Translations under genes and position numbers: made by a program
The notes under the pieces: generated by a model
What the model was told of the DNA's origin: nothing
The model's database searches: none
Seen by the model: the letters and a program-made list of their open reading frames with translations, nothing else
Assembly (NCBI GenBank): GCA_937128785.1
Contig: CAKZMS010000227.1
Span: 1-7,602 of the forward strand
Reading direction: 5' to 3'
Source: an uncultured Opitutaceae bacterium
Lineage (GTDB): Bacteria > Verrucomicrobiota > Verrucomicrobiia > Opitutales > Opitutaceae
Length of the DNA: 7,602 nt
Shown: positions 1 through 6,964 of the stretch, piece after piece
Layout of the letters: every line of letters begins with the position of its first letter
How positions within the stretch are numbered: position 1 is the first letter of the stretch

Positions 1-934
1 CCGCCAACGCCTCCGCCAACTCACGACCGGTGGGATCCAATGCCCCCAATTTATGAATACGATCGGCGTGTTCGCTCGCCGCCATCCGCTGTTCCAACTG
101 CTCCACGTAGGCCGCCGCGGTTTCCGGACCGGCCAGCAACAGATGCAATTTCGGGTCATCCTTCGCCAGTCGATCAAAAGCTTCGACCAGCGTCAGTTGG
201 TCCTTCTGCGGGTCGAGTCGGCTGATGCAGGACAGGACGGTCGCATCCGCCGGCAGACCTCGGGCCGCCCGGAAACCCGCGCCGTCGCCGCCCGTAAATC
301 GAGCCGGGTCCACCCCGTTGCCCAGATGGTGGATACGATCATGCCCCAATTGTTCGCGGGCTTTTTCTGCTTCACTGCGACCGACGCAGATCACGGCATC
401 GGCTTCGTGCAGAATCTGCCGGGAGCGCAACAAGGCCCCAAAGGCCCGACCCCATTCAAACTTGCCCGACTGCGCTTCGGTCAACTGCGCAAGCTCGGCC
501 TTCGGCACATCAAACACTCCGCCATGCAGGGTCACCACAAAGGGCTTTTTCTGCATCCGCGCGGCGGTGAACACTTCGCCCCCCAACCGCTTGAGCGCAT
601 GCGCGTGAAACAACCGCACCTCCGGTCGGCGCCATAGGGATTTGAAGAGTGAAAAAGACAGCAGGTTGCCGCCCTTCTTATCCATCGCGGCCTTTTGTTG
701 GGCATTGAGACCGAAGAACGGGTAGCAATACGGGTAACGAAAGATCTCCAACTCCTGCCAGTGCTCGTGCCGCGTATCACTCAGGGCGAGCGAGGTATGA
801 ATCTCGGGCTGCCACCCCGCGCGCCGCTGTTCCCGTAAGAGTTCAGCGATGACGGTTTCGGTGCCACCCCACTCGTGGGCCACGAAGCGACGCGGCACAT
901 GGATGATACGTTGATGGGATGGTGACTGACTCAT
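1..934 (-). CDS. GT4-family glycosyltransferase, 3' end beyond window edge
   Basis: The reading frame opens with ATG at 934 and stays open to base 1, giving 311 codons with no stop, so the C-terminus lies outside the window. It reads as a GT-B fold, GT4 retaining glycosyltransferase, which would transfer a sugar from a nucleotide donor to a growing glycan in the cytosol. Visible landmarks are the N-terminal acceptor-domain glycine motif EWGGTETV near residues 22-29, the strand VTLHGG near 135, DAVICVGRSEAEKA near 180-193, the linker HLGNGVDPARF near 203-213, and the donor-domain opening SRLDPQKDQ near 238-246 followed by LLLAGPE near 267. The EX7E donor-site motif expected about 40-50 residues later would fall outside the window, with perhaps 70-100 residues missing. 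The start overlaps the stop of the upstream pyrophosphatase gene as ATGA (934-931). No clear ribosome binding site precedes it, which suggests translational coupling. The sugar and acceptor cannot be told. Confidence 0.88.
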   Translation of the reverse strand, partial: MSQSPSHQRIIHVPRRFVAHEWGGTETVIAELLREQRRAGWQPEIHTSLALSDTRHEHWQELEIFRYPYCYPFFGLNAQQKAAMDKKGGNLLSFSLFKSLWRRPEVRLFHAHALKRLGGEVFTAARMQKKPFVVTLHGGVFDVPKAELAQLTEAQSGKFEWGRAFGALLRSRQILHEADAVICVGRSEAEKAREQLGHDRIHHLGNGVDPARFTGGDGAGFRAARGLPADATVLSCISRLDPQKDQLTLVEAFDRLAKDDPKLHLLLAGPETAAAYVEQLEQRMAASEHADRIHKLGALDPTGRELAEALA

Positions 935-2574
935 CCGGCGTAGCGATCGAGCCGCTCATAGAGCAGGGGCAGTAGTTGTTTCTTACGCGAGACCATACCC
1001 GGGCAAAGTCGGCCGCGCTCATCTTGTTCCCCACCGGAGAGATGGACCGCCCGGTCTGCGTCGGAATCCACCACCAACAGGCGGCTGTCTCCCCGCACCA
1101 CATCGGTCACAATCAAGGTGGCACTGTCCCACCCCGACTGCCGCCGCAGTTGTTCGAGCGCGGCAGACAGCTCCCGGGCCCGCTTAACCGTGAGAATCCC
1201 GAGGTCGACGGTTTCCAACTGCGCCACCCCGAACCCGACCTCTCCCCGGGTAAAGGCCTTCACATCTTTTTGTACCAGCTGGTCCGACTCACCGTCCGCC
1301 AACTCGTCATTCTGCGCCAACAACTCCCGGCCGAATGCCTTGAGTTTCACCCCGGCCAACTTGGCGAGTTTGGGGGCAAGCTTGCGATCGATTTCCGTGG
1401 TGGTGGGAGACGTTAGCAACAACGTGTCAGAGATCAGGGCACCCAAAAGCAGTTTCGCTTCATCAGCGGTCGGAGTCAGCCCTGCTTCCTCAAACTGCAG
1501 GGCCACGATCGTCGCACTGCTGCCCACTGGCCGGCAGTCCACCCGCGCGGGCATGAGCGTTTCGATTCCGCCCACCCGATGGTGATCAACGATTTCCTCG
1601 ATCCTCGCCGCATCCACTCCTTTGACCGTTTGGGTTCGTTCGAAGTGGTCGACCAGAATCAGGAAACGTTTCTCGGGGGCCAAAGCCTGATGATGCGAGA
1701 GCACCCCGACGAGTCGATCGTCGGCATCCACCACCGGCAGGGCGTGCAACGACTGCTGCAGAGACGGCAAGGCCCGATCGAGCCGCTGATCGGCGGTCAG
1801 GCGCACCCCGTCTCCGCTCATGATGGTCCGTAACGGAATCGCCAAGGACAGGCTGGAGAGCAGCGCCAACAGCGAGCCCGAATAATAATACACCGGCAGG
1901 TTCCGCGAGGCTTTGGTCGCGAGTTTAGCGTCCTCGCGAGATGCATCCGCCAAAATGATCGCCTGGGCCCCCGCGCGCTCCGCCTCCCGCACCACCTTGG
2001 TGGAGGCCACGGCCATGACCACATCCCCCCGGTCGATGCTGAGCTGCCCCCCTCCCGCGACGCGGAAGCTCCCCGGCATGACCGCCGCAGGCCCCGTCTT
2101 GGCGGACTTCAAGGTGCGCAACTCGAAGGTAGCGATCACGTCTTCCAAGGACAGAAGATGTCCGAGGTAATCCTCCACGTTGAAGTTGAAAAAATACTCG
2201 TTCTGGGGGAGCCGCGGACTCACCACTCCCAGCAGTCGGCCATCCTGGTCTGCCACCGGCACCATGCTGATCCGCTTTTGCTGCAGAATCTCCATCGCGT
2301 CGCCCAATCGGGCCTCCGGCGGGAGGCTGAATATCTCGGCGCTCATCGCTTCCCCGACGGTCCAGCGAATGTCCCCCCGAATTTCCGGCAATTTGATCCG
2401 CGTCTGCTTGAACAACCAGCGGGTCTGCCGGTTCGCCTCACCCAGCAGAATAGGCAGGTAGCGACGGCGGCGATCCTGCCGGCGACGGAGTCGGGCCAAT
2501 ACCGTGGCGGCCACGGCGGCATCGGTGTCCGGCCGCTGGTGTCCGGCCACAAAAACTAGGTCTCGTTTTCTCAC
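931..2574 (-). CDS. Family II Mn-dependent inorganic pyrophosphatase with CBS-DRTGG-CBS insert
   Basis: This 547-residue protein hydrolyses pyrophosphate to two phosphates in the cytosol. The DHH domain shows GHQRPDTD (metal ligands H12, D16, D18), LVDH (D309), DHHRVG (D330, H331, H332) and ISDT (D383). The DHHA2 domain carries SRKKQ (529-533) and a conserved KDVKAF lysine near 439. All catalytic motifs of family II enzymes are therefore present. Between about residues 68 and 300 lies the insert that distinguishes the nucleotide-regulated subgroup: CBS1 (about 72-121), a DRTGG-like domain (about 140-240, without the literal DRTGG string) and CBS2 (about 245-298). In characterised relatives, AMP/ADP inhibit through the CBS pair, and ATP or diadenosine polyphosphates activate when DRTGG is present; the same is inferred here. 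The plain enzyme is about 310 residues, so the extra length is the insert. The start is GTG at 2574. It is the only start upstream of the essential H12, because the frame has no other initiator back to a stop at 2605-2607. It is coupled to the downstream GT4 gene by a 4-base overlap. Confidence 0.95.
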   Translation of the reverse strand: MRKRDLVFVAGHQRPDTDAAVAATVLARLRRRQDRRRRYLPILLGEANRQTRWLFKQTRIKLPEIRGDIRWTVGEAMSAEIFSLPPEARLGDAMEILQQKRISMVPVADQDGRLLGVVSPRLPQNEYFFNFNVEDYLGHLLSLEDVIATFELRTLKSAKTGPAAVMPGSFRVAGGGQLSIDRGDVVMAVASTKVVREAERAGAQAIILADASREDAKLATKASRNLPVYYYSGSLLALLSSLSLAIPLRTIMSGDGVRLTADQRLDRALPSLQQSLHALPVVDADDRLVGVLSHHQALAPEKRFLILVDHFERTQTVKGVDAARIEEIVDHHRVGGIETLMPARVDCRPVGSSATIVALQFEEAGLTPTADEAKLLLGALISDTLLLTSPTTTEIDRKLAPKLAKLAGVKLKAFGRELLAQNDELADGESDQLVQKDVKAFTRGEVGFGVAQLETVDLGILTVKRARELSAALEQLRRQSGWDSATLIVTDVVRGDSRLLVVDSDADRAVHLSGGEQDERGRLCPGMVSRKKQLLPLLYERLDRYAG

Positions 2575-2606
2575 AGAATCGGATTGGGCTAATGAAAACT
2601 GATGCT

Positions 2607-2611
2607 AAGGA
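2607..2611 (+). promoter_or_regulatory. Probable ribosome binding site AAGGA for the GT2 gene
   Basis: AAGGA ends 6 bases before a GTG (2618) and only 3 bases before the in-frame TTG at 2615. The spacing favours GTG as the initiation codon. The next in-frame ATG, at 2654, has no purine-rich element ahead of it but would also give a normal GT2 N-terminus. Confidence 0.5.
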
Positions 2612-2617
2612 TATTTG

Positions 2618-3532
2618 GTGGCAACTGTCGCGCCCTTAAATCCACTTCTGCAAATGCCTGACCCCATCTCCATCGTGATGCGTTCGTTTAATGACGGACC
2701 CCTGATCGAAAACACCCTGAAGATGGTGCATGCTCAGGAGGGTGTTGGCGAGGTGCAGCTGGTCCACATCGATTCGGGATCGAAGGACCAGACGGTGCCC
2801 GTCATCCAGTCCTTTAACCCGCACAAGTTCTTCCAGATCCAACCGGCCGAGTATGTGCCCGGGGTGGTGCTGAATCGGGGCATGCGGGAGTCGACCGGTG
2901 ATTGGGTGGTTTTTTTGAATTCCGATGCCGAGCCCGCCAACGTCCATTGGCTGGCGGAACTCTTGCAGGTGGCGCGCAGCGACGAGAAACTCGGCACCGT
3001 ATTCAGTCGTCAAATACCACGCCCAGACTGCCAGGCGGTCTACGCCCATGACTACGACCGCTGCTTCGGCCCGCACCGGGAATCCACCCAGTGGGACCAC
3101 TTTTTCAGCATGGTGAGTTGCGCGGTTTATCGGCCGGCGTGGGAGGCGCAGCCGTTCCGCGAGGATCTCCAATACGCCGAAGACGATGAATGGTCCCGCC
3201 GGTTGAAGGATCACGATTGGCGGGTCGGCTTCGCCGAGCGCTCCATCGCCATCCACTCGCACAACTACACTTTCAAGCAGGCCTACAAACGATCCTATGG
3301 TGATACGTTTGCCGTCGCCGCCCACAGCGACACCCCGCCGCACCACTACAACTATTTCTACACGGTGGGCCGGGGCACGCTGGCCGATGCCGTCAAGGAC
3401 TGGCGCTGGTGTGCCCGGGAAGGTCGACGACGCGAGTGGTTCCACGCCATCGGTGTACGATTCTCGCAACGACTCGGTAAACGCGATGGCTACCACGCCG
3501 GATGGAAGCACTACGAAAGGGACTCATCATGA
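2618..3532 (+). CDS. GT2-family (GT-A fold) glycosyltransferase, rhamnosyltransferase-like
   Basis: This protein of about 304 residues resembles GT2 inverting glycosyltransferases, especially those annotated as rhamnosyl- or related transferases in O-antigen and EPS loci. The N-terminal nucleotide-binding strand is PISIVMRSFND (about 15-25), followed by VHIDSGSKDQT (about 49-59). The metal-binding DXD-type motif is FLNSDAEP (about 99-106, D103), and the likely catalytic base lies in YAEDDEW (about 186-192). The segment AIHSHNYTFKQAYKR (about 211-225) is typical of this subgroup. No membrane segment is seen, so it is a soluble or peripheral cytosolic enzyme. It is the first gene of the plus-strand operon and overlaps the next gene by 4 bases (ATGA at 3529-3532). 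Start choice: GTG 2618 is supported by AAGGA at 2607-2611; TTG 2615 and ATG 2654 are alternatives. The substrate sugar is unknown. Confidence 0.9.
   Translation: MATVAPLNPLLQMPDPISIVMRSFNDGPLIENTLKMVHAQEGVGEVQLVHIDSGSKDQTVPVIQSFNPHKFFQIQPAEYVPGVVLNRGMRESTGDWVVFLNSDAEPANVHWLAELLQVARSDEKLGTVFSRQIPRPDCQAVYAHDYDRCFGPHRESTQWDHFFSMVSCAVYRPAWEAQPFREDLQYAEDDEWSRRLKDHDWRVGFAERSIAIHSHNYTFKQAYKRSYGDTFAVAAHSDTPPHHYNYFYTVGRGTLADAVKDWRWCAREGRRREWFHAIGVRFSQRLGKRDGYHAGWKHYERDSS
3516..3522 (+). promoter_or_regulatory. Ribosome binding site AAAGGGA deciding the GT4 start
   Basis: The purine run AAAGGGA lies inside the end of the GT2 gene, 6 bases before ATG 3529. It supports that start over the in-frame ATG at 3502, which would add nine residues ahead of the canonical MKILVVSNLYPP N-terminus. 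Confidence 0.6.
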
Positions 3533-4773
3533 AAATTCTCGTCGTCTCCAATCTCTACCCGCCGCACGCCATCGGCGGCTACGAGGAACGTTGTCGCCAG
3601 ATCACCGAAGGATTGGCGGCCCGGGGGCATGAGATGCGGGTGCTGACCTCCCATCACGGCCTACCCGCCCCCGACGTGGACGATCAGGGCATCCATCGCC
3701 AACTGCGGGTGCACGGCTTTTTCGGCCACCCCTGGCTGGGCATGCGCGATCTCTACGGACTGGAAAAACACAACCACGCCGCCCTGCGCGCCCAGATCGC
3801 AGAGTTCAAACCAGACCTCGTGCACGTCTGGAATTTGGGGGGCATCAGTAAGTCGCTCATCCTCACCCTGCGCGACATCGGCCTACCCACCGTCTACGAC
3901 ATTTCCGACCACTGGATCGCCCGCAGCATGCGCGCCGATGTGTGGCTGCGGTGGTGGAATGGACTGACCCAGTCGGGTCTCGCCACCTTCACCAGCAAGG
4001 TCCTGCGACTGCTCGGCGCAAAATCCTGGCTGCGGACCAAGGCACCCTTCGCCGCCTGGGATGAGATTCAATTTCCCCGCATCTACTTCTGCAGCGACCG
4101 CCTGAAACAAATCACCCGCGAGTCCGGGTGGCCGGTGGATCACGGGGCCGTCATCCATTGCGGAGTCAAAACCGCCACCTTCGCCGATCGTGCGCCGTCC
4201 GATCGCTTCACCAAATTGCTCTACGTCGGCCGGCTCCATGAGGACAAGGATCCGCTGACCGCCATCCAGGCCCTCGGCCGCCTCGCCGCCAACGGCAACC
4301 AGGACCTCGTGCTCGATCTCTACGGCCGGGGCGAGGATGACTATGTGGAGATGCTCAAGGCCACGGCTACCGAGCTCGGCATTGCCGATCGCGTGCAGTT
4401 CAAGTCCACCGACGCCGCCGGCATGCGCACCGTCTATTCCGAATACGACGCGCTGTTGTTCACCTCGGCCTGGGAGGAGCCTTTCGCCCTCACGCCCCTC
4501 GAAGCCATGTCCGCCCAGTTACCCGTCATCAGCACCCTGCTGGGCGGGTCGGCGGAACTCGTCCGCGATGGCGAGAACGCCCTGCAGTTTGAGGCCCGTG
4601 ACGATGCCGGGCTGGCCGCGGCGATCGAGCGGATGGCGGCCGACCCGGAACTGCGGCGCAACCTGATCGACACGGCCGGCCAGGAAGTGGTCGAACGCTA
4701 CGACCTCGAGGTGATCGTCAGCCAAATCGAAGACTACCTGTCCGCGACCATTTCAGCGCATGGCCAATCGTGA
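3529..4773 (+). CDS. GT4-family glycosyltransferase
   Basis: This 414-residue GT-B fold glycosyltransferase has a classic GT4 layout. The N-terminal strand MKILVVSNLYPP is followed by the diglycine loop AIGGYEER (14-21), then DLVHVWN (96-102) and the inter-domain strand IHCGV (209-213). The donor domain opens with LLYVGRLHEDKDP (230-242, K240 probably contacting the nucleotide phosphates). It ends with EEPFALTPLE (316-325), an exact EX7E motif (E317 and E325) that binds the donor sugar nucleotide. Residues about 128-185 form a long Trp-rich segment, in the acceptor half, with the expected HDYW-like site reading SDHW. Length is normal for the family. It would act on the cytosolic face, adding a sugar to the lipid-linked glycan. 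Its ATG overlaps the GT2 stop by 4 bases, and its 3' end overlaps the flippase start by 14 bases. The sugar specificity cannot be inferred. Confidence 0.93.
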   Translation: MKILVVSNLYPPHAIGGYEERCRQITEGLAARGHEMRVLTSHHGLPAPDVDDQGIHRQLRVHGFFGHPWLGMRDLYGLEKHNHAALRAQIAEFKPDLVHVWNLGGISKSLILTLRDIGLPTVYDISDHWIARSMRADVWLRWWNGLTQSGLATFTSKVLRLLGAKSWLRTKAPFAAWDEIQFPRIYFCSDRLKQITRESGWPVDHGAVIHCGVKTATFADRAPSDRFTKLLYVGRLHEDKDPLTAIQALGRLAANGNQDLVLDLYGRGEDDYVEMLKATATELGIADRVQFKSTDAAGMRTVYSEYDALLFTSAWEEPFALTPLEAMSAQLPVISTLLGGSAELVRDGENALQFEARDDAGLAAAIERMAADPELRRNLIDTAGQEVVERYDLEVIVSQIEDYLSATISAHGQS

Positions 4774-6265
4774 GTGGCAGCGCCATTTCTGGCGCAACAC
4801 CGGCACCAACTACCTGCGCACGATCTTGCGTCTGGGTTCGGGCCTGATTCTGTTCCGGCTGACGTTTCAATACCTGTCCACGGAAGCGTTCGGTTTCTAT
4901 TCCCTCCTGTGGTCGCTTTTTGGATACACAATCCTGCTGGATTTCGGACTGGGGTTCACCGCGCAGAAGGCGGTGGCCGAGCACTCGGCCAATCACCAAA
5001 CCGACCGGCTCAATCAACTGCTCTCCACCATCTTCTGGTCGTTCGCCGCGGTCGGCGGCGCGCTGCTGATCGTGTTCCTTGCGGGCAAACCACTGTTCCT
5101 GAAATGGACCCACGTGGACCCCGCGCATTGGGACAGTTTCGGGCACGCCTACGTCATCTTTTTCTGCGCGATGGCGATCGCCTTCCCCCTCGGCATCTTT
5201 CCAGAACTGCTGCGCGGACTGCAGCGCATCGATCTGGCCAACTGGTTGGTGATCGGGTCGACCGTGGTCAACCTGGGCCTCATGGCCTGGGGGCTGCTGC
5301 ACGGCTGGAGCCTGCCCACGATCGTGTTGATCAGCGTGGCCACCACCGTCGCGCCCAATGCGCTCGCTTGGTTCATGGTGATGCCCCGCATCCCCGGCAT
5401 CAGTCTGCACCCCCGACACTACCGCTTCTCCGCCGTGCGGGGCGTGTTATCATTTTCGCTCGTCGCCTACCTGATCACCTTCACCAACCTGATCATGGCG
5501 CGCACCGATCAGGCCGTGATCAGTTTTTCCATCGGGGTCGGGTTCATCGCCCTTTACCAAGCCGGGTATAAGGTATCGGAAATGTTCGGACTGTTCTCGG
5601 TGCAGATGCAGGACGCGCTCACTCCCGCCGCCGCGCAGATGCATATCCAGAATGACCAAGCCGGTATTCGTGATCTGCTGATCAAGAGCTCCTCGTTCAC
5701 CCTGCTGCTCACGACCCCACTTTACGCTTTGTCCGCCGCTTACCTGACCCCGTTGGTGAAGATCCTTACCGGACTGGATGAGCTCGAACCCGATACCTTC
5801 TGGGTGGGCCAGGCACTGTTGCTCGCGACCTACAGTTCGCTGATCACCAACAGCTGTTCGAAACGTATTCTCATGATGTGCGGCTGGGAGAAACGACTGC
5901 TCCGCATCAGCCTGGTCGACGCCGTCGCGAATCTGGTGCTGAGCCTTGTCCTCGTGCACCAACTCGGCGTTTTGGGCGTCGCCCTGGGTACCATGATTCC
6001 AACGGTATTGGTCGGCTGGTTGTGGGTGCTTCCGCTGACTTCCCGGTTCGCCGAAACCGGATTCTTCCGCCTGCTGGCAGAAATCTGGGGGCCGGTCCTA
6101 TGGCCATTGGCCGCTGGCCTCGGCGTGCTGGCCGCCTTGATTGGGTTTGCTCCCTTCCCGCCCGATGGCGGGTTCCTTGATTGTGTCTGGCGCGGATTGT
6201 TGGTGATCGCTCCCGTCGGCCTGCTCGGTCGTTCCACCTTCAAAGCCCTGCGTGCTTCCGGATGA
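4760..6265 (+). CDS. Wzx/PST-type polysaccharide flippase (oligosaccharide exporter family)
   Basis: This 501-residue, strongly hydrophobic protein has roughly 12-14 predicted membrane segments. Clear ones lie near residues 50-70, 98-118, 138-157, 170-190, 195-216, 238-256, 260-278, 320-345, 355-375, 395-430 and 450-500. The N-terminal pattern is typical of the polysaccharide transporter branch of the MOP superfamily: a basic start (NREWQRHFWRNTGTNY), the segment FGFYSLLWSLFGY and then LDFGLGFTAQKAVAEHS. Members flip undecaprenyl-diphosphate-linked glycan units across the inner membrane. The neighbouring glycosyltransferases support that role and suggest the operon builds the cargo. ATG 4760 lies 14 bases inside the preceding gene with no strong Shine-Dalgarno, so translation is probably coupled. 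No polymerase (Wzy) or ligase is visible nearby, so the fate of the exported unit is unknown. The alternative of a teichuronic or capsule-type exporter of the same family cannot be excluded. Confidence 0.9.
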   Translation: MANREWQRHFWRNTGTNYLRTILRLGSGLILFRLTFQYLSTEAFGFYSLLWSLFGYTILLDFGLGFTAQKAVAEHSANHQTDRLNQLLSTIFWSFAAVGGALLIVFLAGKPLFLKWTHVDPAHWDSFGHAYVIFFCAMAIAFPLGIFPELLRGLQRIDLANWLVIGSTVVNLGLMAWGLLHGWSLPTIVLISVATTVAPNALAWFMVMPRIPGISLHPRHYRFSAVRGVLSFSLVAYLITFTNLIMARTDQAVISFSIGVGFIALYQAGYKVSEMFGLFSVQMQDALTPAAAQMHIQNDQAGIRDLLIKSSSFTLLLTTPLYALSAAYLTPLVKILTGLDELEPDTFWVGQALLLATYSSLITNSCSKRILMMCGWEKRLLRISLVDAVANLVLSLVLVHQLGVLGVALGTMIPTVLVGWLWVLPLTSRFAETGFFRLLAEIWGPVLWPLAAGLGVLAALIGFAPFPPDGGFLDCVWRGLLVIAPVGLLGRSTFKALRASG

Positions 6266-6888
6266 GCCTGCCCTCCATTCTGGTAATCGATCCGGCTCCT
6301 GCCGTGGCCGAGCTGTTGACCAAGGCATTCGCCCATCAAGCTAAGGTCACTCGCGTGCAATCGGTTGCTCAAGCCGAGCACATGCTCGATGCCGAAGAAG
6401 TCTCCGTGATCGTCTGCCGCGATGATCTGCCCGGTGAAACCGGCATCATGTTTTTCAGCCGCCATCAAAAGGGTCCACTGTGGCAGCGTCGTATCCTGCT
6501 GTGTCCGCAGGATCACTCGGAGCTCACCATTTTCTTGATCAACGACACGGGGATTTTCCGCTGCATCGCGCAGCCGATCGAACCCTCCGTGCTGGTGCAG
6601 GCGGTGGAAGTAGCCCTGCATGACTCGCGCCGTATTCAGCAGTTGGTTGCAGCCGAGGAGGAGAACACGCACCTCAAACGGCGGCTTGCGGAAGCGAAGC
6701 CTACATTGAGCCAACAGATCTCGATGGGGATTCAATCCCTGCCCCGTCTCGTGACCGTGGTGGTGGTGAGCTTCGGCGGGATCTTTCTGCTCGGAGTCAT
6801 CACTTTGCTGGCGCTTTACCTGCTCAAGTCACTCCTGGGCATCGACCTGATTCCCGGCGCGCATTTGAGCGACGCGCTGCCCAAATGA
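6262..6888 (+). CDS. Membrane-anchored degenerate receiver-domain protein
   Basis: This 208-residue protein starts at ATG 6262, sharing ATGA with the flippase stop. An in-frame upstream start at 6181 would add 27 residues unlike a receiver domain and is rejected. Residues about 4-120 follow a CheY-like receiver fold: ILVID (6-10), VIVCRDDLPGETG (49-61), RILLCPQD (77-84) and CIAQPIEPSVLVQAVEVAL (101-119). Key positions are altered. Of the usual acidic pair only D10 remains (P11 follows), the switch Thr/Ser is C81, and the conserved Lys before the cis-proline is Q104. A possible phospho-acceptor, D54, is kept three residues before P57. A charged helical or coiled-coil stretch (about 121-147) leads to one membrane segment (about 162-190, VTVVVVSFGGIFLLGVITLL) and a short tail. 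No DNA-binding or enzymatic output domain exists. It is probably a phosphorylation-independent regulatory or scaffold protein at the inner membrane; its true partner is unknown. Confidence 0.75.
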   Translation: MSLPSILVIDPAPAVAELLTKAFAHQAKVTRVQSVAQAEHMLDAEEVSVIVCRDDLPGETGIMFFSRHQKGPLWQRRILLCPQDHSELTIFLINDTGIFRCIAQPIEPSVLVQAVEVALHDSRRIQQLVAAEEENTHLKRRLAEAKPTLSQQISMGIQSLPRLVTVVVVSFGGIFLLGVITLLALYLLKSLLGIDLIPGAHLSDALPK

Positions 6889-6899
6889 AAGCGTGCTCC

Positions 6900-6959
6900 G
6901 CGTTCCTGCTATGGGCGGGACGCTAGGACCCGCTAACCCGGCGATTCCACCGCGGGTCC
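6900..6959. terminator. Two tandem hairpins in the convergent intergenic gap
   Basis: The 76-base gap between the plus-strand operon and the minus-strand gene holds two inverted repeats. The first pairs GCGTTCC (6900-6906) with GGGACGC (6917-6923), including one G-U pair, around a 10-base loop. The second pairs GGACCCGC (6926-6933) with GCGGGTCC (6952-6959), a perfect 8-base stem with an 18-base loop. No T-run follows on either strand, so this is not a textbook intrinsic terminator. The position between two converging gene ends makes a transcription-stopping or mRNA 3'-end-protecting role likely but unproven. Confidence 0.4.
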
Positions 6960-6964
6960 CAATC

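Noticed and set aside
53..637. Plus-strand frame of 194 codons at the left edge
   Set aside because: It is the complement of the GT4 gene that reads through the same bases on the minus strand with clear family motifs.
976..1416. Plus-strand frames opposite the pyrophosphatase gene (also 1118-1585 and 2158-2559)
   Set aside because: They are antisense to the pyrophosphatase, whose full catalytic motif set is intact, and none has a coherent domain.
2636..3511. Long open frame of 291 codons on the minus strand opposite the GT2 gene
   Set aside because: It lies wholly antisense to a well-supported GT2 gene, has no recognisable domain, and is a typical shadow frame in GC-rich DNA.
3502..3528. 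Upstream ATG that would extend the GT4 gene by nine residues
   Set aside because: The AAAGGGA ribosome binding site and the canonical N-terminus support ATG 3529, and the extension has no family counterpart.
4718..5419. Open frame of 233 codons on the minus strand opposite the flippase start
   Set aside because: Its His/Gln/Gly-rich composition is what reading opposite a membrane-protein gene produces; it has no domain signature.
6181..6261. Upstream in-frame start adding 27 residues to the receiver-like protein
   Set aside because: The extra residues are Arg-rich, overlap the flippase gene heavily, and do not belong to the receiver fold; ATG 6262 begins directly before its first strand.
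5830..6735. Open frame of 301 codons on the minus strand opposite the flippase end and receiver gene
   Set aside because: It is antisense across two genes with clear motifs, and its Arg/Pro/Gln-rich low-complexity composition is unlike a real protein.
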